Made by a program: the position numbers and the translations under genes
NCBI GenBank assembly: GCA_026874595.1
Contig: CM049322.1
Span: forward strand, 23,719,400 to 23,783,399
Length of the DNA: 64,000 bases
Reading direction: 5' to 3'
DNA from: Sipunculus nudus
Lineage: Eukaryota; Annelida; Sipuncula; Golfingiida; Sipunculidae
Notes under the pieces: model-generated
Told to the model about the DNA's origin: nothing
The model's input: only the letters and a program-made list of their open reading frames with translations
The model's database searches: none
In this document: positions 44,779 through 57,880 of the stretch, piece by piece
How positions within the stretch are numbered: position 1 is the first letter of the stretch
Layout: the number at the start of each line of letters is the position of its first letter

Positions 44779-45160
44779 CGAAAGAATGCAACTGTTCTGC
44801 GTAATAACAATCTAAACAACTGGAAGATAATAAAGGCACAGTGGCCATCATTGAAGTATCCCTTTCTAGTCACAACAACAAATGAGTGTCCGTGTACAGG
44901 GACGTACACAATAACACAGAACATAAACACAAGAATGACGCGTGTCACGCGGGGGAGGGGGGGGGGGGGGGCACTGACAATGGCCGGGATGTCATAGAGA
45001 GAAAAGTCACAAACACCGCCTCAAAGTCCATAAACCGATACACATGTATCCACGTTGGGCGGCATTTGTAGTGTTTTTGTTTGTCTCAAATCACTACAGT
45101 TCGAAATGTATCACCTCTTATGTATCACGCATTCACCTAGTTTGGTATATTTACAGATCT
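44779..45160. other. Spacer with poly-G
   Basis: G-rich run at 44951-44971 (interrupted by one A). No coding signal. Confidence 0.5.
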
Positions 45161-45164
45161 TTAT

Positions 45165-45640
45165 ACATATCACACCTTTATGTATTTGAGAAACCCTTGT
45201 GTGAACGTTACATTGTAAGTGTAGTGGGGCTCACTTGGTATTCCACATCCCTGTATTCACCACAGAATCCCTTGTGTGAACGTTTCCTAGTCATAGTGGC
45301 TTGGTTACACGTACATGATATTACAAGTTTCTATTTTTCAGAGAAACCCTTTGTTACACATATCCTTCGATAGACCGATATAAGATTGAACATCTCTACT
45401 TATTTGTAAAACACCTGTGTAAACGTTTAATCGACAGCGCAGCGAGGTTACACTGCATGGATATAACATATTTCTGTTTATCTGTGAAACCCTAATATCG
45501 TTTCTTCTTTGGCGTAGCGTGACACATCTAATGTTACACATTTCTGTAAAAACCTTAAGTAAACGTGAATTCGTCAGTGTGGACGGATACACTACCAGTA
45601 CACTTGCGATTATATCTGTATTTATCTGTAAAACCCAACG
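45165..45640 (+). repeat. Diverged ~95-bp repeat related to 42786-43035
   Basis: 'gtgaaaccctt', 'tgtgtgaacgtttcct' and 'agtgtagtgggg(t/c)t' recur about every 90-100 bp with substitutions and indels. They share the core of the 40-bp unit, so both arrays descend from one repeat. Confidence 0.65.
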
Positions 45641-45935
45641 AGAGGGACGTTTTTCTTCAAATTTGGCACGGTTACATGGATATACGGCCTAAGTGGAGTA
45701 TTACACTAGGATCCTTTCATAACTTGCGTTAGTCACATCGACCTAAAATGTTGTCGATTTCAAGAACTGAATAATGAGTAAAAAGATTCGCCAAGGAGTT
45801 ATGAGGTAAAAGGTTCCTGAGTCGCACGGACTCTGGATGTATGGGCAATGTAAAATTATGTTTACACATCTGATAGACGGGTAGTATTTTCCAAAATGTG
45901 ACCGGCTATTTGTGTTGTCATTTATTGTGATTCAG

Positions 45936-46190
45936 GAATGGGGTATGGACAACGTTGTGGCTGTTTGTCTTCGTAAGGACAGTACGTCGTGTGAACACTG
46001 TGCTCCACAGCGAGAACCGGGTCCCGCAATAGGTGGATTCACGGACAGTCTGTTAAACGCAGTTCCACGATTTCTGAATATATGCGACAGTATTGCCGCT
46101 TTAAACAAAGCGCATGCAGTGATTCCAGAGAGCTTGTCTTTAGAACAGACACTGTGTAACACATCTATACTGTCAAATCGAATACTTTAG
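45936..46190 (+). CDS. Candidate terminal exon (unknown protein)
   Basis: An acceptor-like 'tttattgtgattcag' ends at 45935. The frame then reads EWGMDNVVAVCLRKD through CEHCAPQREPGPAIGGF to a stop at 46188-46190. AATAAA follows at ~46359. Base composition is more balanced than the surroundings. No domain is recognised and the antisense strand is open too (45932-46162). Only the acceptor, stop and polyA-signal order supports a real exon. Confidence 0.2.
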   Translation, partial: EWGMDNVVAVCLRKDSTSCEHCAPQREPGPAIGGFTDSLLNAVPRFLNICDSIAALNKAHAVIPESLSLEQTLCNTSILSNRIL

Positions 46191-48009
46191 GATTACAGGC
46201 CACAAGTTACAATACAAGCCGAGGTCTCCTGTTTACTGATCACAGACAGCGCAGAAGTTGGAGGTCTCGTTGAGGCGTGTGTTCCAAGGACTGTGTCGGA
46301 ATATTTACATATATATATTTACAAGGATTTATTGTGGTGACTCTGTATATTATTGGATAAATAAATGTTGCAATCGGTCGCGGAATCACTGTAGGTACAT
46401 TCTTTTATTATTTATTTAGAAATGTTAAATCTTGTCATTGGGGTTCATCCTGGTCTACACATGCAGGAAGCTAGATGAATATTCAGATAACACCAACAAG
46501 AGGCAGCGGGTATGCGGGCCGTGTTCAGAAGGTATGTTTGCATGCATGTGACAAGGGCTAGATGCCCCCTTCCCTCTCCCTGGATCCATGGAAGAGTCAC
46601 CGGGGACCCAGAAGCTCTCAATTTTAAAATAGAGTTAGTTTGGAAGAACTGTGATTTCTATGCATTAAATTTTGAGAAATATTTCACTAAACAGTTTTAA
46701 TTTATAAAGCATCCTTTACTTTTTACTATGCATACCAATTGTTTTCTCTCTAATTTTCATGAATCTTCTGGATCATTAAGGATATCAAGGAAAAACATCT
46801 TTCTTGGTTTTCTGATTGCAAACTCCTTTACAATTTTCTGTCACTGTATATGTACAAATGGCAAGAGCTGTCAACCTTGTTTGACCCATAGTTGACCCGA
46901 GATAGGTTTTGTACGTCTTAGTGTACTAATGCTTCTCACGCACTAGCAACTGGTGACTGGAAGTGTTGCAGATATTTTTAAAACTGTCTTGCCAGAATTG
47001 TTTCCTTGCAATATTTTAACGACTCCTCAATACCTTTTTGCTTCATTGGGATTTTTTTCAATTAGTATACCGCTGATGTAGTTCTGATTTGAATACAGTT
47101 TCTTAACAATATAATTTATAAAGCATTTAAATTTTCAATACAAGGTGATTCACTCATCATATTTGATACAAAATGCTTGCTCAAAGCACAGCTCTCATAT
47201 GCATATCTGTTGTAGTTTGCTTCTATTTCTGTTTGGAATTAGGACTAGACAGTGTGTACTTGCACGGTTTAAAAAAATGATTAAAACACCCTTTAATTGA
47301 AATATAATTTAAACCCTAAACTTTCAAACAATCAAACTGAACTATATCTGATTAAGTCAAAAATGAAGTTAAAATGTATATACCCAGGTAGGTAGCATGA
47401 CTGGCGTTTAAAAGAGGTTAACCATGGAGGTGATACCCACGGCCAGAAGTCAACCCACGCTGTGGTCCCCCGGGGCTGACCCTTTCTGCTGGATTGCTGG
47501 ACCCTGAGAGAAAGGATCTCATCTCCTTGGAGTTACCCTAACTTCCACATTTTTTTTGCCAACAGACAAATCAACCAACGAACCAAGGGGAAAACATTAC
47601 GTTCGTGGTGGGGGTTTAGTAAATGAAATCTAGGGCAATCTCAGCTGGTCTTGTCAGCAACCTTTCCTAGCACAGCCTGACTTCCGGCTCCATCGTGTTA
47701 TCATGGTGGTGCCAGAGACGCAGTACCAGGTGAGATGGATACATCCAGCTGATTCCAGGTAAAATAAGCTGTAACAGGATTAAAATCATCTAATTTATAT
47801 AATATTATGTTGGCCTTTCACTGAAATTATTTTTTTTAAAAGTGAAATCCTTATCACATGAATGACATTGATTTGTTTGTATTGAAGCTTTATTCGTAGT
47901 AACAACCCTTAACACTTAACTTCAAATCAGTCAAAATGTAAAATTGAATATAATCTATATGATCACATAAATTATTTTTCGTTCAAGTTTGATTCAAAGA
48001 CCATTCAAT
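46191..48009. other. Unassigned spacer
   Basis: AT-rich apart from a more GC-balanced patch at 47430-47560. No repeat partner, domain or RNA gene recognised. Confidence 0.4.
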
Positions 48010-48290
48010 ACGCACTATGAATGTTCACGTGAGCGATCTGGGCAGCGCTAGATTCTGTGTTGCTACTCACGTGACAGTTCTTGGGATCGCTAAGTTCTGT
48101 GTGCCTACTCACGCGATGGGTCTTTGCAGCGGTACATTCCATTGTTACTGCTCACGTGACAGGTTTTTGCAGCGGTACATTCCATTATTACTGCTCACGT
48201 GACAGGTCACATTCTTTGTGGTACCTCACGTGACAGGTCTTGGTAACGCTGCATTCTGTGTGATTGTTCATCTGACAGGTCCAGGCAGGT
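48010..48290 (+). repeat. ~43-bp tandem repeat with CACGTG E-boxes
   Basis: CTCACGTGACAGGTCTT-type starts recur at ~48065, 48107 (CTCACGCGATGG), 48150, 48193 and 48226, followed by 'gcagcggtacattccatt(g/a)ttactg'. Five or six units, each normally with one CACGTG palindrome. Confidence 0.8.
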
Positions 48291-49340
48291 CTGCATCAGT
48301 ACCCACATTAATGTATCTGTGCATGCAGTGTCAATACTCACAGAATACAAACATCCAGCAATTAATATCTGCTTATAAAAAATCCCGACTGTTTGTCATC
48401 GTCAGACAGCTGATGCCCCACGATAACCTTGTCACAGGCACCTGTGTAAACAGAAAAAGTGGGAGGTTATTGAACAAATAAACATGTGCAGTAAATGATA
48501 TTTATTATTAAGTCCGGTATATGTTCTGTAATATGAATGAATTTGTCTTGTCTCTTCTGCAAGAAGCCACCCTTCACTTGCATATTATTCGTTCTAGCGT
48601 TGGGACAGGTCCCCGGGCCTTCGGTCAGGTTAGTGCGGGTAAGGTGTCCATGCGCCGAGTTGACGTGGATCGATCAAGTTCAGATGGACGGTGCTGCGCT
48701 AGACCCTTTGCAGGAAAAAAAGTCAAATTTCTGAGGAATTCTGAGGAAAATGACCGCAACGGACGCACTTAGCAACGCGTTCCCTACACTTCATAAACGG
48801 GCATCTCAGGGGATTGGGACAGAGAAGTCGCAAGACTGCCTGTTGACAGCCACTGCTGTCAATATAATACAGATACAACTCGTCGGAGGAGACAAAGTTG
48901 TCATAAATGGTCATATTCGAAAATAAAATATTTTTTATTGTAACTGTTATATTTATAACATGGCTGATGGCGACGTATGGATGTATATACATTGCCTGTG
49001 GGCCGACATATATACCAATGGCTCGACAGTAATCCCTCCATTGAAGGCAGCTGTGCACCCATCCTCTTGTCAAGTGACCCGTCATATGAACCCTGATCTT
49101 ACTTTACTGATAACACTTGGTCAGGTCATAAGATTCACACGCTGCGGACCATGTGAGGATTTATCATCTGACTTAACTGAGCCTGGGTGATGGCATGTTG
49201 TTATCAGTTTGTTGACAACTTTGAGACCCGCAGGCTGTATATATAAAAAATGTATTGGGTGCTTCTGTTTGTTATTTTGACAACCAGGGCATAACATAAG
49301 ACCTTTGCGGGCTTGTTCACAACATCATGCAGTGTTGCCA

Positions 49341-49343
<3 letters not shown>
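48291..49343. other. Unassigned spacer
   Basis: Mixed composition; short frames at 48521-48772, 48723-49085 (minus) and 48960-49190 show no domains and overlap one another. Confidence 0.35.

Positions 49344-49409
<66 letters not shown>
49344..49409. repeat. (TA)n
   Basis: Pure TA array of ~66 bp. Confidence 0.95.
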
Positions 49410-49411
<2 letters not shown>

Positions 49412-51180
49412 AATGTAACATACGTTTTCAGGCAAGACTTCGTTTTATACTTTCATTCCAAATTTTTATACATTGGTTAATACCTTTTCTCTCCGCCAGT
49501 CGGGTATGTGTTCATTCCTGTTCACGTGTGTGCGTGTTCACAACATCATCAATCAGGAAGGAATCTCATGAAATTTAAGAGCATTTCGAGAATGGGTCAA
49601 TAAAGAATCCGGCACATGATCCGAATTCAGGTACGTAATCAATGAATATTCACATATGTAGATTCAATTATGCAAGAAATGAACCTTGGATAAGGGCCGA
49701 ATAAGTAAATACAAACACGGGTTAGGGAGCATCCAACAATATGGACCCTCCCCATGGCGGAGTCTGGCATTCTTAAAATGCAGACTTCTGGTTTATACTT
49801 TATGATACTTATTTTCTAAAATCATCATTTTCAGGTGGTGATTATAGGCCGTTTAGTTACTTGAACCGAGTGCAGTAGAAAAACTGTGGACAGTAAACAT
49901 AATAGTGGCATTTAAGATTTTTTTCTGCGATCTTGCCCATGTTTTACAGAATCACTGAATTTATAGAAAATATGAATGTATGTAAACTTTTATAAGGTTC
50001 TTTAGAAGTATCGCATGCTGTGCAGTTGTACAAATATTACACTATTTGGGATAAATTTTTACTTTTTCATACTTTTTCCAGACAATTGTATATTTTTCTG
50101 TAAGACTTTAACCTTTTTTACATTATACATGGTTTACAACTGGATCAGCTGGTTTTTTTTTCATAATCACTGGAAATATCTGACACGATTTGGGCGATAC
50201 TTCAAACCACTAAAAGGACATACAGGTACTCCAACAAAGTTACTCCAGAGACACAATGTCAGATCAATGCAGTGTTAGAAAGCGTGGTTTAAACCAGAAA
50301 CCATTATACATATAGATAAAACTATAAATAAATGTATTTTTATAGGTGCATATAAATTCAAATCTTGGTTTTTCGAAGTTATTAGCAAGCATAGCTTTAA
50401 TGTGTATATAAATAAGAATTTTGGATCAAATGTATATGAGTGACTACAAAATAAGTGGTTGAAAGTTTTTCAATCATCAAATTTTTATATAAAATTTACC
50501 TCCTGTCATTAGTGTCAATGTTTTCAAAAAGCTTTTGTCTGAAGGGAGAATATACAGCAATTAATAAAATACATTTTTTTAAAAGAAAATGTTATTTTTT
50601 TATACTTCGAGAAAATTCGTATTTCAAAATGTAGCAGCGATAACAATTTTTTTCTTGCTGATGAAGCTTTCACAACAATGGGGCACGAGGACCTAAAATC
50701 AAATTAATTAAATATAAGACTAAAATAAACGGTCGCAACGAGAATAATCAAACAGCATAAACATTAGGTAAATTTATCGAAGGATATATTAATATTGCTT
50801 ATTATTTTTTTGCGCATTTTCTGTTTAAGCTAGGAGGTCATGACCTGAATAAAATCTTACCGTGATAAATCCACTATAGCTTTTTCGGTACTCCATATTC
50901 ATTAACATGGTCTACCACACTTGATTTCGCTTCTTTATTTAGAATTAACTTGTTAAATTTTAAATTTCAACATAAAACGTTGCAATAATGAAATATGCAC
51001 TTTCCCTGAACATCTTTGCACGCTTTTTGTGCTAAGCATGGAAAACATGGGCTTTTAATAAATTAAGTCAACCCGTTTCAACAGAATGACAAAAAGGTTA
51101 TAAACTTGGAATATCCAAAGATGTGTGCTTATTGTACGAAATTAGATGTTCGGTAAACATGTTGACAAACTTTTAGCAAA
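49410..51180. other. AT-rich spacer
   Basis: No recognisable domain or repeat. An AT-rich 87-codon frame at 50015-50278 resembles degraded LINE-like sequence only vaguely and is not called. Confidence 0.35.
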
Positions 51181-51182
51181 CT

Positions 51183-52260
51183 TGTGACGTCATGCGATGG
51201 CGCAGCGTCGTCCGTCCGCCGTCGCCCGTATACGTTAACCCAAACTATCTCAAAAACGGCAGGAACTAGCATCACCTAATTTTATGCAAAAAAAAAAAAA
51301 CAAAAAAAAAAACAGTCATCTAAAAACTCTATCGGATTTTGCTTATTTGTTGCTATCTGCATTTACTTAGATTTTATAAGGGAAAAGCTAAGAGAAAACT
51401 TTAAAAAATCCTCTTCTCCGAAAATATCCAGCCAAATTGTTCAATGTTTCACAGAAAAAATCTCTGAAACAATCTCAAGTTTGTTCGAATGGTTTCAGTT
51501 CGTTGAATTTTGGCCGAGTTACAGGAAGCTGAACTTAGCCATTTGGCCAAAAAAAAAAAAAAAAGAAACTAAAATTACAATACCAGAAACGGCAGGAGCT
51601 ATCATCACCAAATTTTATGCAAATGTTGGTCACATGACCCATATTTGAAATTGAGGTATTGGTGGCGCCACCTGCATCAAACTTTTCATCATTAGTTATC
51701 AATACATTAACTCATTATTTCTCAAAAATAGCGGGAGCCAGCAAATTGTATGCAAAAACTTTCACATATCAAATGTTGTGGGATTGAGCTTTTTGTGGCG
51801 CCACCTGCATAAACTTACAATTTACGGAGAAAATCGATAAAACCTTTCAAAATCTTATTCGCTGAAATCATAGAGCAAAATTGTTCAATATTTCACAGAA
51901 ATGATCCCAGAGACAAGCTTTCTCAAGTTTGTTCAAATAGTTAGGGTTTGATGAATTTCGGCCAAGTTACAGGAATTAGAACTTAGTCATTTGGCAAAGT
52001 AAACATACTGACATAACAATCTCAGAAACAACAGGAGCTAGCATCAACAAGTTTTGTGCAAATGTTGGTCACATGACTCATATTTGAAACTGCAGTTTTT
52101 GTGGCGCAAGCGACATCGACCTGTTTTTTACTAACAAAAACCTCATAATTTTAGCCTATTTCAGCTTAAAAATGTTTTATGATGAACTGTCAAACAGAAT
52201 CGTTAATTTTTTTCCCCAAGGATTATCCTGTGGTAGGGTTCTTTCAATTGTATCAGAATA
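51183..52260 (+). repeat. Diverged tandem repeat family with GTGGCGCCACC
   Basis: It starts with TGACGTCATGCGATGGCGC and CGTCCGTCCGCC. 'aacggcaggagctagcatcacc', 'ttttatgcaaatgttggtcac', '(g/c)tcatatttgaaa' and 'gtggcgccacctgcat' recur at ~51250, 51583, 51725 and 52022. The offset between the best-matching copies (51583 and 52022) is ~440 bp. Confidence 0.65.
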
Positions 52261-52955
52261 GATTGGGTTCGTTGATTTTTGGTAGAGTCATATAGAAAGC
52301 TGAAGTAGGTCTTGTGGCCATTAGTAAGCCTATTTCAAACTGTGGACTGCAATACTCTTCTTCTGCAAAACTGTTGTTTCAACTTCTATAACATTGCACA
52401 AAATGATTATTTGGAGGCCTTTGACAAGGTTTACTTCAATAATCGTTGGCAGAATTTTTGGACCTTTAACAATGAAAGGACTACATCTTTTATTATTCTA
52501 AAAGTTTTGATAAAAAATCTTATTAATATGTCAGCTTGAAAAAAGGCTTTGTAGCCAACATTTTTTAGTATGTGTAAACAGATTTACCAATAGGCCAAGG
52601 TTGTGTCTGTATCTATAAATAGCTTGGCAGACTGCCGACTATTTCAAATTATGCAACAGACAAAGGTCAGTCTAGATCTATTTTTAGTTTTGGCAGACTA
52701 CAAACTGTATCTGATTATGTAACAGGTCAAGAGTTCACTCAGTGCAGCCAGGTACAGGTCAAGAGTTCACTCAATGCAGTAGCTGCAGCTAGCAATTTGT
52801 TCCGGTTCACTCGGGGCATCTGCCTTTCTAACCTTAGCCTGGCTAGGCCAGTGCACCTGACTCAAGAGAAGTTTGATGTATTAGCCTGATATTTTGACCT
52901 GTCCATGCATCGTTGATGGCTTTCTCGTACACAAGACTGGTGTCGCCACCTACAA
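52261..52955. other. Unassigned sequence with a short duplication
   Basis: 'acaggtcaagagttcactca(g/a)tgcag' occurs twice at a ~31-bp offset (52722 and 52753). 'tttgatgtattagcctgatatt' (52871) has a partner at ~52999. Confidence 0.5.
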
Positions 52956-53034
52956 TGACTTTTGCACAGTGTATGTACCTGCTTATTTCTGAGAAAGGAT
53001 TTGATATATCAGCCTGAAATTGTGCATACATTTC

Positions 53035-53335
53035 AATTTACACTCAGTCCACTCCTGCATGTATTGGGTAAAACCGATAGTGATAAATGTTATCTCTATA
53101 AAAAGGAGAAAGCAACACTTCATGTTCACTTCTGTTATGAATGTGAAAAAAATACAAGTATTTATATCTGACCTGAGGAACTGGTTGTCACATGAGCAAA
53201 TATTAAATAGCAATAAGAAATTCGATGTAAATTCAGTTATGTTTAACAATACAAGTGGTGATTTATTGGATACAATTATTCTATTGTTTATGAGGTATAT
53301 TTGTGTTTGCAAGTGTAAAGAAAGTAAGTTGATTT
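53035..53335 (+). mobile_element. LINE 3' coding fragment
   Basis: The plus-strand frame reads GKTDSDKCYLYKKEKATLHV then HFCYECEK, the C-terminal Cys/His pattern of L1/Tx1-type LINE proteins (C..C….E…H.…C). About 45 codons later, in another frame, comes LLFMRYICVCKCKESKL, which resembles the conserved (K/R)YI..CKC end of these proteins. Frames are shifted and contain stops. Confidence 0.6.
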
Positions 53336-53342
53336 TTTTTTT

Positions 53343-53363
53343 GGGGGGGGGGGGGGGAGGGGG
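53343..53363 (+). repeat. Poly-G run
   Basis: 15 G, then A, then 5 G, immediately after a T run and the LINE fragment. Confidence 0.9.
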
Positions 53364-54780
53364 TTAAACTTTTATTGACAGTTTTATAAAATAGATCGAA
53401 ACATTACCTAGCAGAAAGACTAATTTTATTTAAACAAACAGAAGTGGAAGCACATGTGTCATATCTTCGAAGAATATCTTTTATATATACCAACCATCTG
53501 TGGAAAACGTGCTCCCCTCTTCCCATTCCTGTTCTTCTCTCCCTCTTTAATGGTTTCTCTCTTACCTTCCTTTCTTCTTTCTCTCTCTCTGTCCTAAAAT
53601 CATACTATTGAAAACTTTACTTTACAAGTGGAAATAAACATACAATGAAGCTAATCAAAATTACTAATTTAAACCAATATAGTATTAAAAGCATTTCTAC
53701 ATTCATGTACTGTGTACTTGTTTTATGTTATTTTGTTTTGACATGTGTTCTATGTACCTGAACGATGTAATACATCCAAGTATTTGTTTGTAATGTAACT
53801 GTTGTCATTTGTGTATGGATACATGTTTTTGTATTTGTTTTTGTATTGAAGTTTATGTTATATGTATTTTTACCTGTATTCGGGTCAATAAAAAAATCGG
53901 TTAAAATACCAAATGATGATGCATACTCTGTATTTGTTGCCCCTTTATATAAGTATAATCCATATTACATTATTTCAGTTACTGCCTTCCACATGAATTT
54001 AAATATTTCAAAAGGAAATATAGTGTGGTTAATTTTATGGTGCTAGTGTGGGTGCAATTAAAACTTCGGCTGTTTATGGAAGCATTTTGTGGATCACGTA
54101 AATAGACAGTTTGTGGAGAGTCAAATGGATAAAAATAAAAACCGTCAGTAATAAAAAGGCTTTATATCACTCCCAGTATCCATCGTTACGCATCCACAAA
54201 ATGAAGAGATGTCTTGAATCCTTCATTATATAGTTCAATTCACCGAATTAGTTAATGTTTATGACATAATCCTTTAACACACATTAATGAATGACATTTG
54301 ACTTTATGACATGACGGATATTAACGTACATTTTCTCGATTTACATTTAGCACATTTTATACATTGTACATATATAATAGCAATGAAGTAAATAATAAAC
54401 TATGTAAAGGATGTCCATTTAAAGGATTATAAATTTAACTGACCCGGTTTTTTAATTTATTTATTGCACGCACATCGGCCTGTGTTTGTTGTAGGCATTC
54501 ATTGTCTTATAGGGCAAATGAAGATGTAGTACATATAAGTATATGAGCACTTAAAATTCACGTTAATGGATGATCAAAGATATATAGAGTGCGTTTTATC
54601 CCCCCATGTCTGTTTTCTTTGCGTTAGAAATTTTATTAGTAACATTTCAATGGAAACAATTATAGTATAGCGTAGGGGATTAAATGACCTTATTTTAAAC
54701 AAGGGAAATAAATACCTACCTTACACCTTATTTAAGAAACAGAACTATTTGAAATATGAGAAATCATTCTACATTTAACA
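53364..54780. other. AT-rich spacer
   Basis: CT-rich patch at 53510-53595. No coding signal. Confidence 0.4.
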
Positions 54781-55660
54781 ACATTTCAGACCCATTTGTG
54801 GCAGTCAAGGTCATTGGTCACCTACAAAAACAGTCTCAATTGACAGCTGCTGATTGGATGATGTCATGTAAACACTCTAAAAATATAACCAGCTAAAACA
54901 AAGTTGGCTGGAAATGCAGGGGCACATCATATCTGCCAGATCACTAATGAATAGACTTAAACGTTGTGAAACATAAACTGGGGATTTAATGTGAAATTTT
55001 TAATAGGTTGTCACTTCCATTTTGAGTTTTCAAGAGAATTATTGAAAAATATAAACTTTTAAGAAAATTATTTACAAAAAACAGGTGGACAGCATGTTGT
55101 GACAGGGACTATAGTCTGTTACAGTACCCGTGTCCGCATGTTTTATTCCGGGATAATTTTTCATACAAGTAAAGCTGTGTAAACCTTTCTGGTCCAAAAG
55201 TTGCAGGAGCTATTCCGCCGACTGACTTCGTAAAAAACAATACCTTACTTTGCTTTAATTTGTATAGGACAAATAATACAAAATATGACAAAACAGGATA
55301 CAGCATTTACGACTTTTTCATCGCCGGAGAACTGAGAATAAACATGCCAGTCAATCTGATGACGTCAGTCAATTGAGGGTGCATGATGCACGACCAATCA
55401 TTGTGAAATATTTGTGACGTCACTGTTGTCTATCAAACACAACATGCAGCCATAAACATGGAAAGTGTACCATAGAGAAATGTGCCGTCCAGCAGTGCCA
55501 GGAAGACGCCATCCACGGTTCATCAGCATAAATAACGCAAAGAGTCGCAATGTAAATATTGCTTCTTTACACAAAATCGGCGGAATAGCCGTATATCTAT
55601 ACCTTAGGCAAAAGGGCATTATTAAAGAAAATTTTTAAAATAATTATCGCGAAAAAAACA
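54781..55660. other. Possible dispersed repeat, unassigned
   Basis: The minus-strand frame 55109-55306 (containing GGIAPATFGPERFTQLYLYE) and its surroundings look like a sequence I associate with repetitive mollusc transcripts, but no second copy is present here. TGACGTCA occurs at ~55360. Confidence 0.2.
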
Positions 55661-55677
55661 TGCGATAAAGGGTTATT

Positions 55678-55680
<3 letters not shown>

Positions 55681-55731
<51 letters not shown>

Positions 55732-55760
55732 TAATTTATATATTAATTTATATATATTTA
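55681..55760. repeat. (TA)n with ATTTATA tail
   Basis: TA array to ~55731 followed by 'ttaatttata' duplications. Confidence 0.9.
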
Positions 55761-55825
55761 TATATAAAACCAGGGAAATATATAATATGCCTGTAAATAA
55801 CCTACATTGTCTATCAAAACTGTAC

Positions 55826-56068
55826 AGATGACTGAAATACAATTACAATACAATTATAATATATATATGCCTGAAATACATGATAATATATGGATGACTG
55901 AAATACAATTATAATATATGGATGACTGAAATACAATAATAATATATAGATGACTGAAATACAATTATAATATATAGATGACTGAAATACAATTATAATA
56001 TATAGATGGCTGAAATATAATTACATGTATAATATAGATGGCTGAATTACAATTATAATATAGATGCG
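55826..56068 (+). repeat. 28-bp tandem repeat, ~8 copies
   Basis: The unit is GATGACTGAAATACAATTAT plus AATATATA. Copies vary in length by small TA indels. Confidence 0.85.
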
Positions 56069-56920
56069 AATACAAGACAAGTTAAACTGGCATTTTGCCG
56101 TACCGGGATCAAGTCACAAGGATATAGAGAAGGTTACCATCGTTTGTTTCAAACCTTGCGTTCTTTTACTCAACACGTCTTTTCCAGTCCCTCCAAGTCA
56201 CAGTTACAGCGGAGCGAATTGATGAGCATAGCGTAACCGCTGCTTATGGAGCTATCCCTTCCAATACGAAACGGCAGACCAAATTACTGGAAAGTTATTA
56301 CTATACACATATATAAATGATAGGACATAAATCTTAAAATTTTCCGTGTCGAAAATGACGAAACATTTTTTATTACACCCAAATGTGTTTTATTCAGGTA
56401 GTTGAATACAAGGAACCGCTGTACTGATTTATACAGTTATTGAAGAGTAAAATGTTATTTATTTAATGATAAAAACACAGTTATAGGGATATTTAAGAAT
56501 ATTTTTTATAAAGACGATTCATCATTTTCTGTACCAGTAAATGCCATGTTAACGTGGTTTGATACAAACGGTCATCCTTAGTAACAATTCCTTTAAATAA
56601 TGAATTTGATAATTATTATTATCCCTTTGGGCACAAAAAAAAATAAGCTTTGTTAAAAAAGTTTACTTTTCCTGTCAACGTAATTAAAATGCCACCAACA
56701 CTCTCACCATGTGACACTTAGGATTTGGATTTTATAGCTTCCGAAACGTTTAAATCATCACATTTGATTTTACTACATTTAAAATCTTTCATGTGGCATC
56801 CGCCTCATTCATGGTCCATTTACCATTTTATGAAGTACAATTGTTATAGTAATTCATAAAAGTTAAATGAATTCTTTGATATAATTATAGACACCATTTT
56901 GGAATATTTTGGCGCCAAAA
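56069..56920. other. AT-rich spacer
   Basis: A polypyrimidine tract ending 'cttttccag' at ~56190 precedes a 44-codon frame (SLQVTVTAERIDEHSVTAAY...). It is too short and unsupported to call as an exon. Confidence 0.3.
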
Positions 56921-56927
56921 CACTTAC

Positions 56928-57085
56928 CAAAGGATGTCGAGGTGGCTTGATTTGTGATCTAATATACTGACCACCATTTACCATTTTATGCCAAAACTTG
57001 TAATCATGCATGATGCTACAGCCGACACCAGCTCCTTGCTGGATGTAAAGCGTGGCATGGCCCGATCTGTGTATGGTAAATCCTT
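56928..57085 (-). CDS. Candidate internal exon (unknown protein)
   Basis: On the minus strand an acceptor-like 'tatcttgaatacag' ends at 57086. An open frame follows, reading GFTIHRSGHATLYIQQGAGV and GCSIMHDYKFWHKMVNGG to PPRHPL. The frame runs into TTTG|GTAAGTG at 56928/56927, a consensus splice donor. Residue composition looks protein-like, with no low-complexity sequence. No family is recognised. The plus strand is also open over the same bases (56988-57194), which weakens the case. A CpG-richer region at 57.6-57.9 kb could be the promoter. Confidence 0.3.
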
Positions 57086-57217
57086 CTGTATTCAAGATAA
57101 ATCCAAACATTTGCTGTTCACAGTTAATCATTTATTAGATTTGGATTCTATCATAACGCTGGCGCCTGATACTAAAACGGACTGTATATTGTGATTTTAC
57201 CTCATTATAAACAACTC

Positions 57218-57317
<100 letters not shown>

Positions 57318-57589
57318 TCCCGTTTACACTGCGCGCGATGCGTTTCTATATGGGTCAGCGAACAAACGGCACACAGGCCTATACACATACCGTATTGGTA
57401 CACATATTCACGACTCTGCTTCAAGTATAAATTGGTGCCGTGGTCCACATAGTGTACTATTTACCATCAAGCTGGCAGTGTTTGTGGTTATTTATGGCAC
57501 TGACCTATATATGACTCACTCCTCAAATGCTCCTTATATCCTGTTTTTTATACTTCCGGACTTGTTCGGGCGAATCCCAACTTTGTAAA

Positions 57590-57880
57590 CGGATCAGTGG
57601 CGTGACGCGTGGGGTCGGGTAAAAACCGTGAGTGACGGCGCGTTGTGACTAGGTCCTTACACGGCGGTCCTTGGGCTTAACTTCGATCTGCCGCCGGTTC
57701 AGGCTGGTGCTCGTGGCGCTATCACACGTGACATATCGTGACCAGTAATGTTAGAGGCGTGCCACGTTGACACACTAGAAGTAAGCCGCCATTTTACCAC
57801 AAGATATTTGCGACTGAGGAATATTAATTATCACACAATATTTCTGTAAAGTGGACCAACATCGCAACAGACTTGCAGGT
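57590..57880. promoter_or_regulatory. CpG-richer candidate promoter with splice donor
   Basis: A CpG-dense block (57590-57730) in an AT-rich window is followed by GCCGCCATTTT (57785-57795), the reverse complement of a YY1-type AAAATGGCGGC site. A donor CTTGCAG|GTAACG follows at 57878/57879 on the plus strand. This could be a promoter plus a non-coding first exon (+), or a divergent promoter also serving the candidate minus-strand exon. No TATA box was chosen, because AT-rich words are too common. Confidence 0.3.
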
